Of a stretch of 64,000 bases of DNA, positions 1 through 7,948 are shown in pieces. The notes below the pieces were generated by a model that was not told the DNA's origin, searched no databases, and saw only the letters and a list, made by a program, of their open reading frames with translations. The position numbers and the translations under genes are program-made. Source of the stretch: Corynebacterium occultum (GTDB lineage: Bacteria; Actinomycetota; Actinomycetes; Mycobacteriales; Mycobacteriaceae); contig NZ_CP046455.1 in assembly GCF_009734425.1 (NCBI RefSeq), positions 2,542,001 to 2,606,000 on the forward strand, in the 5' to 3' direction. Each line of letters begins with the position of its first letter. Within the stretch, counting starts at the first letter, position 1.

Positions 1-1520
1 GGATCCTCCAGGCGGACGGCGTTGATTCCCACCCCACGGGCGATCTCGGCGAAGTTCACCTGCTCATGATCGGTCTGGTATTCCGGCATGCCCTCCACCA
101 GCATCTCCAATTTGACCATGCCCAGGGAGGAGTTGTTGAAGACCACGGCCTTGAGGGGCAGATCATGCAGTTTCACCGTCAGCAGTTCACCCATCAGCAT
201 GCCCAGCCCGCCGTCACCGCACATGGCGATCACCTGGCGGTCCCGGTCCGCGAACTGTGCACCGATCGCCTGGGGCAGGGCGTTGGCCATGGTGCCGTGG
301 CGGAAGGAACCGAGGAATTCACGTTGCCCGGTGGGGTTGTTGATGTAGCGCGCCTGCCAGACATTGCACATGCCGGTGTCCACCGTGAAGACCGCATCCT
401 CTTCGGCGAACCCATCGAGCAGGTCAGCCGCATATTCGGGGTGGATGGGCACGTGGTCCTTCACATCCTCGGTGTAGGCCGCCACCACCCCGGAGAGCTG
501 CTTCTCATGCTCACGCAGCATGCGGTCCAGGAAACTGCGGTCCTGCTTCTCCTCCAGGTGGGGGAGGATGTTCTGGATCGTGGCGGCCACATCCCCGGTG
601 ACCGGGTGGGTGATGGTGGTGCGACGGCCGATGTTGCGGCCGTTGATGTCCACCTGGGCGACATTCTCGGTGGGCAGGAAATCGGAGTAGGGGAAGTCGG
701 TGCCCAGCAGGATCAGCAGATCCGCCTCCCGGCTGGCCACCAGGCAGGCACCATAACCCAGCAGGCCGGACATGCCGACGTCGAAGGGGTTGCCATGCTG
801 GATGTACTGCTTGCCACCCAGGGCATGACCGACCGGTGCCTTGATCTTCGCCGCCAGTTCCACCACCTCCGCCCGGGCATGTTGCACCCCGGCGCCACAG
901 AAGAGGGTGACGCTCCGGGCCTCATTGATGGCGGCGACCAGCTCGGCGGCCTCCGCCGGATCCGGGAAGACAACGGGACGCCCCCGGGAGATGGTCGAGT
1001 TGGCGAAGGTGCCTTCCGCAGCGGGTTGCTGGGCGATGTCACCAGGGAGGATCGCCACCGACACACCATTGCCGGACATGGTGGACTGGATCGCATGGTG
1101 GATGATGCGTTCCCCCTGGGCCGCGGAGTGGATCATCTCGCAGTAGCCGGAGGCCTCCTGGAAGAGGAACTCAGGGTGGGTCTCCTGGAAGAAGTGGGAA
1201 CCGATCTGCAGGGAAGGGATGTGGCTGGCGATCGCCAGCACCTTCGCCCCATTGCGGTGGGCGTCATAGAGTCCCTGGATCAGGTGGGTGTTACCGGGAC
1301 CGCAGGATGCCGCACATACCGCCAGATTTCCGGTGAGCAGGGATTCTGCCCCGGCCGCGAAGGCGGCTGCCTCCTCATTGCGCACATGCACCCACTCGAT
1401 CTCGGAGCGGCGTACCGCATCCACGATGGGGTTCAGGCTGTCACCGACCAGACCGAAGATCCGCTTGACACCCTGCTTCTCCAGGGTCTTGATCAGTTGT
1501 TCCGCGAAAGTCTGGGCCAT
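1..1520 (-). CDS. pqo: Pyruvate:quinone oxidoreductase (pyruvate oxidase), C-terminus cut by window edge
   Basis: Thiamine-diphosphate flavoenzyme that decarboxylates pyruvate to acetate and CO2 and passes electrons to membrane quinone. The reverse strand gives about 506 of the usual roughly 580 residues; the missing part is the C-terminal membrane-binding end. Visible are the N-terminal ThDP half (GLVGDSLNPIVDA, then the catalytic-type Glu in HVRNEEAAAFAAGAE) and the ThDP/Mg motif MCGDGGLGML followed by the NN of VVFNNSSLGMVK. The ATG at 1520 has an AGGAGA Shine-Dalgarno 9 nt upstream. It is divergent from the MFS gene at 1786; the 265 bp between them hold both promoters. Family assignment is firm; acetohydroxyacid synthase is less likely because the order matches PoxB/Pqo throughout. 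Confidence 0.93.
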   Translation of the reverse strand, partial: MAQTFAEQLIKTLEKQGVKRIFGLVGDSLNPIVDAVRRSEIEWVHVRNEEAAAFAAGAESLLTGNLAVCAASCGPGNTHLIQGLYDAHRNGAKVLAIASHIPSLQIGSHFFQETHPEFLFQEASGYCEMIHSAAQGERIIHHAIQSTMSGNGVSVAILPGDIAQQPAAEGTFANSTISRGRPVVFPDPAEAAELVAAINEARSVTLFCGAGVQHARAEVVELAAKIKAPVGHALGGKQYIQHGNPFDVGMSGLLGYGACLVASREADLLILLGTDFPYSDFLPTENVAQVDINGRNIGRRTTITHPVTGDVAATIQNILPHLEEKQDRSFLDRMLREHEKQLSGVVAAYTEDVKDHVPIHPEYAADLLDGFAEEDAVFTVDTGMCNVWQARYINNPTGQREFLGSFRHGTMANALPQAIGAQFADRDRQVIAMCGDGGLGMLMGELLTVKLHDLPLKAVVFNNSSLGMVKLEMLVEGMPEYQTDHEQVNFAEIARGVGINAVRLED

Positions 1521-1750
1521 GGCAATTTCTCCTGGGGGAAGTTGTTCACTTGTTCTGGTCAGGCTCTTCTCTGGGGCTGCCCTCCAGTGTCCCCGCACCG
1601 GGGGATTTTCGCCATCAGGGTGGGATGAAACGTAGCGGGGCGGGAAATGTAGCAGGCGCATATGTCGCTGGAACGGGTGAAAAATCATGGATTTCACCCT
1701 GGGATGCGCCTGCTGCGCACCCCCAGCCATAAAAACCCCCACCAGAATCA

Positions 1751-1780
1751 GTAACTCTAACGTCCGGTCGGTACAGTTAC
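1751..1780. promoter_or_regulatory. Candidate TetR operator overlapping the MFS promoter
   Basis: GTAAC at 1751-1755 and GTTAC at 1776-1780 form an inverted repeat around a CCGGTCGGT-rich core, and the right arm overlaps the -10 hexamer of the downstream gene. A TetR repressor encoded at the end of the same operon would be the natural ligand. This is inferred from position and symmetry only. Confidence 0.3.
1772..1777 (+). promoter_or_regulatory. -10 hexamer TACAGT, leaderless start of MFS gene
   Basis: TACAGT ends 8 nt before the GTG at 1786, placing the transcription start at or next to the start codon. There is no Shine-Dalgarno, so the mRNA is probably leaderless. Confidence 0.5.
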
Positions 1781-1785
1781 CTCTC

Positions 1786-3279
1786 GTGAGTTCACCCCTG
1801 AGAGATCTCCGGAACATCGATTCCACCCCGGCCCAACGGTGGACCTTCCTGGCGGTGATCAGCACCGGACTGCTGCTCATCGGCCTGGACAACTCCATCC
1901 TCTTCACCGCCCTGCCGGAACTGCGCACCCAGCTCCAGACCTCCGAGCTGGAGGGACTGTGGATCATCAACGCCTACTCCCTGGTGCTGGCCGGTCTTCT
2001 GCTGGGCACCGGCACCTTAGGCGACAAGATCGGGCACCGCCTGATGTTCACCATCGGTCTGACCATCTTCGGCCTGGCTTCCCTCGGCGCCGCCTTCGCC
2101 CCGAGCGCCTGGGCCCTGGTGGCTGCCCGGGCGGTGCTCGGTCTGGGGGCGGCGACGATGATGCCCGCCACCCTGGCACTCATCCAGCTCACCTTCCATG
2201 ATGAGCGGGAGAGAAACACCGCCATCGGTATCTGGGGTGCGGTTGCCGTGGTCGGCGCCGCCCTGGGACCGGTGGTCGGCGGTGCCCTGCTGGAGTTCTT
2301 CTGGTGGGGTTCAGTCTTCCTGATCAATGTGCCCGTCGCCGCCCTCGCCCTAGTGCTGACCATCCTGCTGGCCCCGCCGAACATGCCCAATCCGGCCAAA
2401 CACTGGGACTGGGCCTCCTCCCTCTACTCGCTGCTGGCCATGGCAGGCCTGGTCATGGTGATCAAGGAGTCCGTGAACCCCCACCGACAGCTCTGGTTAC
2501 TGCTCCTGGCCCTGGTCTCCTGCGCCCTCGGATCCCTGCTTTTCCTCCGTCGGCAGCGTCGCCTGGCGGACCCCATGCTGGAGTTCAGCATCTTCCGTTC
2601 CCGGATGTTCAGCGGGGGCGTCATCGCCGCCGCACTGGCGATGTTCCTGGTCATCGGCATCGAACTGATGACCACCCAACGTTTCCAGCTGGCTGGCGGC
2701 TTCAGTCCCTTTCAGGCCGGCCTGTTGGTGGCCATCATGACCATCGCCGCCATGCCGATGTCGGTGATCGGCGGGGCGAACCTGCACCGCCTGGGTTTCC
2801 GCACCTTGATCTCCGGAGGTTTCGCCGCTATCGCACTGGGCACGGGACTGGCCGCCTGGGCCTTCAGCAACGCCCCACTGTGGGCGTTCATCTGTGGACT
2901 GCTGCTGATCGGGCTGGGTTCCGGCTCCGTCATGTCGGTCTCCTCCACCGCCATCCTGGGGGCCGCCCCACCCCGCAAAGCCGGTATGGCCGCCGGTGTG
3001 GAGGAGGTCTCCTATGAGTTCGGCACCCTGCTCTCGGTCTCGATCCTGGGCAGCCTGCTCCCCCTCTTCTACTCCCTGGCCGCCCCACCCGAGATCGGTG
3101 AAAACATCAACGCCGGCCTGGCCCACCCCCAGCTTCACGACGCCGCCGTCAACGCCTATGACTCCGCCTACCTGGGCATCCTGGTGATCCTCACGGTCCT
3201 GGCCCTGCTCGTCACCGCCCTCACCGCCTGGTGTTTCCGCGGCAACCCGAAGGGGGCAATCTCCTATGCGCCCCAATAA
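1786..3279 (+). CDS. MFS drug-resistance-type exporter (DHA2, about 14 TM)
   Basis: Proton-coupled multidrug/solute exporter of the DHA2 family in the cytoplasmic membrane, about 497 residues. The first helix carries the family signature around GLDNSILFTALPEL, followed by a short loop with GDKIGHRLMF and the motif-C-like stretch VVGAALGPVVGGAL. I start at GTG 1786 because the longer frame from 1687 encodes non-hydrophobic, unlikely sequence and a -10 hexamer sits just ahead of 1786. The last 14 nt overlap the TetR gene, so both are on one mRNA, the classic exporter plus own repressor arrangement. The substrate cannot be read from sequence. Confidence 0.88.
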   Translation: MSSPLRDLRNIDSTPAQRWTFLAVISTGLLLIGLDNSILFTALPELRTQLQTSELEGLWIINAYSLVLAGLLLGTGTLGDKIGHRLMFTIGLTIFGLASLGAAFAPSAWALVAARAVLGLGAATMMPATLALIQLTFHDERERNTAIGIWGAVAVVGAALGPVVGGALLEFFWWGSVFLINVPVAALALVLTILLAPPNMPNPAKHWDWASSLYSLLAMAGLVMVIKESVNPHRQLWLLLLALVSCALGSLLFLRRQRRLADPMLEFSIFRSRMFSGGVIAAALAMFLVIGIELMTTQRFQLAGGFSPFQAGLLVAIMTIAAMPMSVIGGANLHRLGFRTLISGGFAAIALGTGLAAWAFSNAPLWAFICGLLLIGLGSGSVMSVSSTAILGAAPPRKAGMAAGVEEVSYEFGTLLSVSILGSLLPLFYSLAAPPEIGENINAGLAHPQLHDAAVNAYDSAYLGILVILTVLALLVTALTAWCFRGNPKGAISYAPQ

Positions 3280-3805
3280 AAAAGAACAGATCCTCCGGAC
3301 AGCGGTCCAGATGATCGGAGCCCACGGACTGGAGGCACTGACCTTCGAGTCCCTGGCCGAGGCCTCCGGATTCTCCAAGTCCGGACTGATCTACCACTTC
3401 CCCTCCCGCCATGAACTCCTGCTCAGCATCCACCGCCACCTGGCACAGGAATGGGAGGAGGATCTGATCTCCTTCGCCGGGGGTCCCGCCGCTGAGATGA
3501 ACCAAGCCACCCGCCTGCGCGCCAGCGTGTTGTCCATGAGCCAGACCGCCACCCGCGCGGATCTGCTGGTCGCCCTGGACGCCCCCAGCCACCCCGATTT
3601 CCGGGCGGTCTGGGCCACGGTCAACCAGCGGTGGATGCCATCCCCGATGCAGATCAACGATGACCCCACCCGGCGCGCCGCCTATCTGGTGCAGCTGATG
3701 GCCGATGGTCTGTGGGTGCATGACCACATCCACGAGGATCCCCTGACACCTGAGCAGCGTGGGGCCCTGGCTGAGGCGATCCTGGCGATGATTCCCGAGG
3801 GGTGA
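3266..3805 (+). CDS. TetR-family transcriptional repressor
   Basis: 179-residue regulator with an N-terminal helix-turn-helix (residues about 5-50: KEQILRTAVQMIGAHGLEAL, then SGFSKSGLIYHFPSRHELL) and an all-helical ligand-binding C-terminus. Its ATG lies inside the last codons of the MFS exporter and is preceded by an AGGGGG stretch, indicating translational coupling. It most likely represses the two-gene operon and releases on binding an exported compound. A candidate operator is noted at 1751-1780. Family is certain; ligand unknown. Confidence 0.9.
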   Translation: MRPNKKEQILRTAVQMIGAHGLEALTFESLAEASGFSKSGLIYHFPSRHELLLSIHRHLAQEWEEDLISFAGGPAAEMNQATRLRASVLSMSQTATRADLLVALDAPSHPDFRAVWATVNQRWMPSPMQINDDPTRRAAYLVQLMADGLWVHDHIHEDPLTPEQRGALAEAILAMIPEG

Positions 3806-3815
3806 GCACCGCAGT

Positions 3816-3825
3816 GTCGATAAGC
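3816..3825 (+). repeat. Recurring oligomer GTCGATAAGC, copy 1 (10/10 core)
   Basis: Exact core copy in the gap between the TetR gene and the next MFS gene; the four flanking bases upstream (CAGT) do not match the extended consensus GGGC. Confidence 0.6.
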
Positions 3826-3861
3826 ATTGCTTTTCCCCGGGCGGAAGGCGCTTTCGACGGT

Positions 3862-3867
3862 TAGGGT
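3862..3867 (+). promoter_or_regulatory. -10 hexamer TAGGGT, leaderless start
   Basis: TAGGGT ends 6 nt before ATG 3874 and no ribosome-binding site is present, so the transcript probably begins at or beside the ATG. Confidence 0.5.
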
Positions 3868-3873
3868 TAGCCC

Positions 3874-5247
3874 ATGATCATCGACACTCCACCACGCTCA
3901 GCCCTGCGTACTGACCGTCGCACCGTCACCGCCTGGGGGCTGTGGGACTGGGGGTCCGCCGCACTCAACGCGGTGCTGATCACCTTCATCTTCGCGGTCT
4001 ACCTGACCGATTCAGTCGGTGCGAACCTCAACGGCAGTGTGAACCTGCTCGGGATGGAGATCGACGCCTCCCCGGCCCAGTGGTACGGCTGGGCGATGGG
4101 CGCGGCCGGGGTGTCGGTGGCGCTGCTGGCCCCGGTGATGGGACAACGCTCCGATATCCGCGGCACCCGCCGCCGCTCGGTGCGATTGTGGACCGTGGTC
4201 ACCGTGCTGCTCATGGCGGTGTTGGTCTCGGTGCGCAATGATGACCTGATCTACTTCTGGATCGGCATCAGCATCCTGGCGATCGCCTCGGTGACCTTCG
4301 AACTGGCCGAGGTCAACTACTTCGCCATGCTCAACCAGATCTCCACGAAAGAGAACGTCGGCCGGGTCTCCGGCTTCGGTTGGGCCATGGGCTATTTCGG
4401 CGGCATCGTGCTGCTCCTGGTGTGCTACTTCGGTTTCGTCGCCGGCTCCGGGGACACCCGGGGATTCCTCGGCCTGCCCGTCGAAGGTGGTTTCAATATC
4501 CGGATGGTCGCCCTCCTCGCTGCGGTCTGGTTCCTGATCTTCGCCCTGCCGGTGTTCTTCCGCGTCCCGGAGATCCCACCCACCGGGGAGAAACAACTCG
4601 GCTTCCTCGCCTCCTACCGCAAACTCTTCCGGGACATCGCCGAACTCTGGCGCGAAGACCGCAACGCGGTGTTCTTCCTGCTCGCCTCCGCCGTCTTCCG
4701 CGACGGCCTGGCCGGGGTGTTCACCTTCGGTGCGATCCTGGCGGTCTCGGTCTACGGCCTCTCCCCCGCCGATGTGCTGCTCTTCGGTGTCGCCGCCAAT
4801 GTCTGCAGTGCCCTCGGCGCAGTCTTCGGCGGCTGGCTCGATGACCGGATCGGCCCCAAACCGGTGATCCTGGGTTCCCTGGGGCTGATGATCCTGGCCG
4901 CCGCCATCCTCTTCTTCGTGGAGGGGCCCCTGATGTTCTGGATCTTCGGCCTCATGCTCTGCCTCTTCGTTGGCCCCGCCCAGTCCGCCTCCCGTTCCTA
5001 CCTCAGCCGCCTGGCACCGGAGGGCCGCGACGGCCAGATGTTCGGCCTCTACGCCACCACCGGACGCTCCGTCAGCTGGATCACCCCGCTGGTCTTCGGC
5101 TGGTTCGTCGGCATCTTCGGCGATGACCGCGCCGGGATCATCGGCATCGGGCTGGTGCTGCTGATCGGTGCGCTGCTGCTGCTCGGGGTGCGCCAACCCA
5201 CCGGGGACACTGCGCAGCTTATCGACGCCCCGGCCAGCCGACCTTAG
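3874..5247 (+). CDS. MFS transporter, UMF1/Atg22-like
   Basis: 457-residue, about 12-TM major facilitator of the bacterial group related to yeast vacuolar Atg22. Typical features are the opening AWGLWDWGSAALNAV, a GQRSDIRGTRRR loop after TM2, the ELAEVNYFAMLNQIS segment, and GRVSGFGWAMGYFGGI. The physiological substrate of these proteins is not established; amino-acid or small-metabolite efflux is a guess from the family. The stop codon overlaps the stop of the convergent hydrolase by 4 bp. The last codons contain one copy of the recurring GTCGATAAGC oligomer on the opposite strand. Confidence 0.85.
   Translation: MIIDTPPRSALRTDRRTVTAWGLWDWGSAALNAVLITFIFAVYLTDSVGANLNGSVNLLGMEIDASPAQWYGWAMGAAGVSVALLAPVMGQRSDIRGTRRRSVRLWTVVTVLLMAVLVSVRNDDLIYFWIGISILAIASVTFELAEVNYFAMLNQISTKENVGRVSGFGWAMGYFGGIVLLLVCYFGFVAGSGDTRGFLGLPVEGGFNIRMVALLAAVWFLIFALPVFFRVPEIPPTGEKQLGFLASYRKLFRDIAELWREDRNAVFFLLASAVFRDGLAGVFTFGAILAVSVYGLSPADVLLFGVAANVCSALGAVFGGWLDDRIGPKPVILGSLGLMILAAAILFFVEGPLMFWIFGLMLCLFVGPAQSASRSYLSRLAPEGRDGQMFGLYATTGRSVSWITPLVFGWFVGIFGDDRAGIIGIGLVLLIGALLLLGVRQPTGDTAQLIDAPASRP
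5217..5230 (-). repeat. Recurring 14-mer GGGCGTCGATAAGC, copy 2 (exact)
   Basis: Exact 14-base match, read on the minus strand, inside the last ten codons of the MFS gene. It is encoded as Gln-Leu-Ile-Asp-Ala-Pro with Leu as CTT, a codon that looks uncommon in this GC-rich gene. Confidence 0.65.
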
Positions 5248-5945
5248 GCAGTGCCCGGCCAGGCACGGAAGAATGCGCGGACCGTCTGGGCGGTGCCCTG
5301 CGGGTCCTCCAGCATCGGCAGGTGTCCGGTGGCCAGCGAAGCCGTGTAATTCACCCTGATGAGATTCTGCAGGAAACCGCGCTGGAGTTTCGGACTCACC
5401 TCGCGGTCCTCGGTGGTGAAGACATAACCGAGGTGGTCCGGATAGCTGAAGTTCCGGACAACGTCCCGGTAGTAGTGCTGACTCTCGGGTTCGAAATCAG
5501 CCAGCAGCCTGGTTGTGGTTTCGGGGTCCAGATGCCCCGCCAGGGTTTTCCGGATCACCGCATCTGGGGGTCCGGTGCCGCTGAATCGCATCAGGGCGCT
5601 GAGCACCAGGCGATTGGGGAAAGGCAGTGCAGAGAGGTAGGAATTACCCGCGTGGGGTACCACCGCGCTGATCTCGAGCACCCCTTTGACCCGTTTCGGG
5701 GCGAGGTGCAGCAGCTCCGCCGCCACCACCCCACCGGAGGAATGGGCCACCACCGTGAATGCTTCGGCGGGGGCGTTCGCCAGGGCGGTACGGGCATAAC
5801 TACGCAGCGTAGCCTGGGGGAGAACCGGGCGGGTGGCCACAGCACTGGGGTTATCGGATGAGAGCAGCTCGCGGACCTGATCCCAGATCCAGGTGGGTAG
5901 CCCGGCACCACTGATGAAGAGGATGGACTGTCGTGTGGGACTCAT
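5244..5945 (-). CDS. Alpha/beta-hydrolase fold protein
   Basis: About 233 residues from ATG 5945; the frame is open to 5984 but the upstream 13 codons look non-conserved. The nucleophile elbow is HSSGG in VVAHSSGGVVAAELL, and the putative acid and His lie near FTTEDREV and ATGHLPMLEDP at the C-terminus, the usual order for this fold. The oxyanion region is near FISGAGLPTWIW. Esterase or amidase activity is likely but substrate is unknown. It is convergent with the MFS gene (4 bp overlap) and follows ddh on the same strand after a strong hairpin at 6041-6082, so it probably has its own promoter. Confidence 0.78.
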   Translation of the reverse strand: MSPTRQSILFISGAGLPTWIWDQVRELLSSDNPSAVATRPVLPQATLRSYARTALANAPAEAFTVVAHSSGGVVAAELLHLAPKRVKGVLEISAVVPHAGNSYLSALPFPNRLVLSALMRFSGTGPPDAVIRKTLAGHLDPETTTRLLADFEPESQHYYRDVVRNFSYPDHLGYVFTTEDREVSPKLQRGFLQNLIRVNYTASLATGHLPMLEDPQGTAQTVRAFFRAWPGTA

Positions 5946-6040
5946 GTAGCTGAGTTTTCTCCATTGGGCGCCCGCTGTCTTCACCCCCCATCCGCTGGCC
6001 CTGGGAGTGGTGGCATCTCAAACCGGGGGCCCGGACTTTA

Positions 6041-6082
6041 AGGAACCACCACCATTTCACAAGGGAAATGGTGGTGGTTCCT
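6041..6082 (-). terminator. Perfect 18-bp hairpin downstream of ddh
   Basis: AGGAACCACCACCATTTC at 6041-6058 pairs perfectly with 6065-6082 around a 6-nt loop. The minus-strand tail after it is only weakly U-rich (TTAAAG), so it may be a terminator, a processing site or an attenuator between ddh and the hydrolase. Confidence 0.6.
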
Positions 6083-6128
6083 GTGGTTCCAGGGGGGTGG
6101 TTGCCCTCCGGGGGAGTTATCCGGAGTT

Positions 6129-7091
6129 TTAGACGTCCCGGGCGATCAGCTCATCCAGCGGGGTGGGCGAGATCAGGTAGGGGGCGACCTCCAGCACGGT
6201 GAAGGCACCGGTCTGACCCAGCTCGCGCATCCGGTGAGCGGCACGGCCGTAGGCGACCTGAACCGCAGCGGTGAAGTCCGGGTTACGGTCCAGCTTCAGG
6301 ATGTACTCCACGGTGTGGTTGAAACCTCCGGTGTCACCGGTGGTGATCACATGGCCGCCATGCGGCATGCCGTTGTGCTCCGCGTCGAAGGTGGCTTCGT
6401 CGATGAAGTTGACCTCGACCTCATAGCCGACGAAGTAGTCCGGCATGGTGCGGATATCCTTCTCGATGCGCTCCCGGTCCGCCTCATCGGCGACGATCCA
6501 GCACTGACGCTTATGCGCGCTCTTGCCGTCCAGATCCCCGGCCTCACCCTTGCGGGCGGCTTCCAGGCCTGCCTCGGAGGGCAGGGTGTACTGGACGCCC
6601 TTCTTCACACCTTCGATGCGACGGACCGCATCCGAGTGTCCCTGGGACAGGCCCGGGCCCCAGAAGCTGTGCTGCTGGGCGTTGGGCAGAACTGCGCTGG
6701 CCAGGGTGCGGTTGAGGGAGAACATGCCCGGATCCCAGCCGGTGGAAACCAGGGCGACATGGCCGGATTCGCGGGCGGCGGCATCCATGACCTGACGGTG
6801 GCGCGGCACATCACGGTGGTTGTCGTAGGTGTCAACGGTGTTGGCGAACTTGGCGTACTGCGGGGCCTGCTCCGGGATATCGGTGGCGCTGCCCAGGCAG
6901 AGGTAGAGGACGTCAACCTTCTCGGCGTGCTCGGCGATCTCATCGACCGGGAAGACCGGGGTGTCGGTGTCCAGCTCGGCGCGGCGGGAGAAGATGCCCA
7001 CCAGCTCCATGTCAGGCTGCATGCCGATGATCTTCTCGACGCTCTTGCCGAGGTTGCCATAACCGACGATGCCGGCGCGGATCTTGCCCAT
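6129..7091 (-). CDS. ddh: meso-Diaminopimelate D-dehydrogenase
   Basis: NADPH-dependent enzyme that aminates L-tetrahydrodipicolinate to meso-2,6-diaminopimelate in one step, giving corynebacteria a second lysine/peptidoglycan route beside the succinylase pathway. The 320-residue length is that of the family. The Rossmann glycine motif GIVGYGNLGKSVEK is at residues 8-21; substrate-loop segments STGWDPGMFSLNR, FWGPGLSQGHSDAVRRI and GMPHGGHVITTGD follow in order. ATG 7091 has a GGGGAG ribosome site 7 nt upstream. It stands alone between a tRNA terminator and the hairpin at 6041-6082. Recognition is unambiguous. Confidence 0.98.
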   Translation of the reverse strand: MGKIRAGIVGYGNLGKSVEKIIGMQPDMELVGIFSRRAELDTDTPVFPVDEIAEHAEKVDVLYLCLGSATDIPEQAPQYAKFANTVDTYDNHRDVPRHRQVMDAAARESGHVALVSTGWDPGMFSLNRTLASAVLPNAQQHSFWGPGLSQGHSDAVRRIEGVKKGVQYTLPSEAGLEAARKGEAGDLDGKSAHKRQCWIVADEADRERIEKDIRTMPDYFVGYEVEVNFIDEATFDAEHNGMPHGGHVITTGDTGGFNHTVEYILKLDRNPDFTAAVQVAYGRAAHRMRELGQTGAFTVLEVAPYLISPTPLDELIARDV

Positions 7092-7406
7092 GTGTAACTC
7101 CCCTAATCACAAATCTCGATGAAGTTTTCCAAGCACGAGGTTAGCGCACTCAAGTCCCGCACCTCGTCGGCCCGAAAGATCTACCCCAGGATTTTCCAGC
7201 CCCCGCTTTGCGGTGCAGTAGCGGTTCACTGCCCCTGTGAACAGGTGGTTAGGGTTCCATCCGACCCGGCTGACCGGCCGTAGGGATGAAAATGATCTTC
7301 ACCCCCAGCCTGGACTTCCCCCGGTGGAATCACCTCCCCGGGGTGTTATCTGGGGACTTTAAACACAGGAAGGCCGGGCAGGGATGTCCCTGGCCGGCCT
7401 AGTCAG
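7092..7406. other. Intergenic region upstream of ddh
   Basis: Holds the ddh promoter and the terminator of the upstream tRNA (7371-7400). I see no convincing ORF and no clear operator. Confidence 0.6.
7371..7400 (-). terminator. Terminator of tRNA-Thr
   Basis: AGGCCGGGCAGGGA and TCCCTGGCCGGCCT pair with one mismatch directly after the 3' end of the tRNA on the minus strand. Confidence 0.6.
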
Positions 7407-7479
7407 AGCTGGAGACGAGACTTGAACTCGCAACCTACGGTTTACAAGACCGTTGCGCTACCAATTGCGCCACTCCAGC
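7407..7479 (-). tRNA. tRNA-Thr, anticodon TGT
   Basis: A 73-nt cloverleaf reads on the minus strand. Acceptor arms GCTGGAG (7479-7473) and CTCCAGC (7414-7408) pair fully, the anticodon loop is CTTGTAA giving TGT (reads ACA), and the T-loop is GTTCAAGTC. CCA is not encoded. Its closeness to thrE matches the arrangement in related corynebacteria. Confidence 0.95.
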
Positions 7480-7948
7480 ATCGTGTCCGCAGGTTGTACC
7501 CCGGACACCCTGAGGGATGTTACCTGAGGTCGGAATAACTAGTCCAAATCTGGGAGGAATCAGGGGCGGACACCGGGCTGCGGCACCGCCGGAAACCCAC
7601 CACACCACAGCCCGGTGGCACCCCGCCGGGAAGTTTTAAAGGCCCAGCTCAGAACCCTGCCCACGGACCTTCCCGATCCTGCGCCGCCGCGATTTCTGCA
7701 AATAGCGGGGTGAGCGGCTAAGGTGCCCTCTGCCCCTGCTGCACATGGTGCTCTTTCCACTTCAATTCTGCTTGCTGTTCCGGCTCCCCTCAAGGGTGGG
7801 CACGTGACAGCCGCTCCAGGGTCGTGGATCTCCCCCTACCCTGGCAGAGGACATCCTTTTCCATTTCGTCGACGCCCCCCATCCCCCTGTGCGCCGTCGA
7901 TTTCGTCCAGAAAGCCCCGTCGACGTGTCCCTAATTGAACGCCTCAGA
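7480..7948. other. Intergenic region between tRNA-Thr and thrE
   Basis: About 470 bp with GC-rich unstructured sequence; it holds the tRNA promoter and the thrE promoter. The thrE frame stays open from GTG 7889, so part of it may be coding. No other feature seen. Confidence 0.5.

Noticed and set aside
66..1628. 520-codon frame on the plus strand at the window start
   Set aside because: Antisense to pqo, which carries the ThDP motifs.
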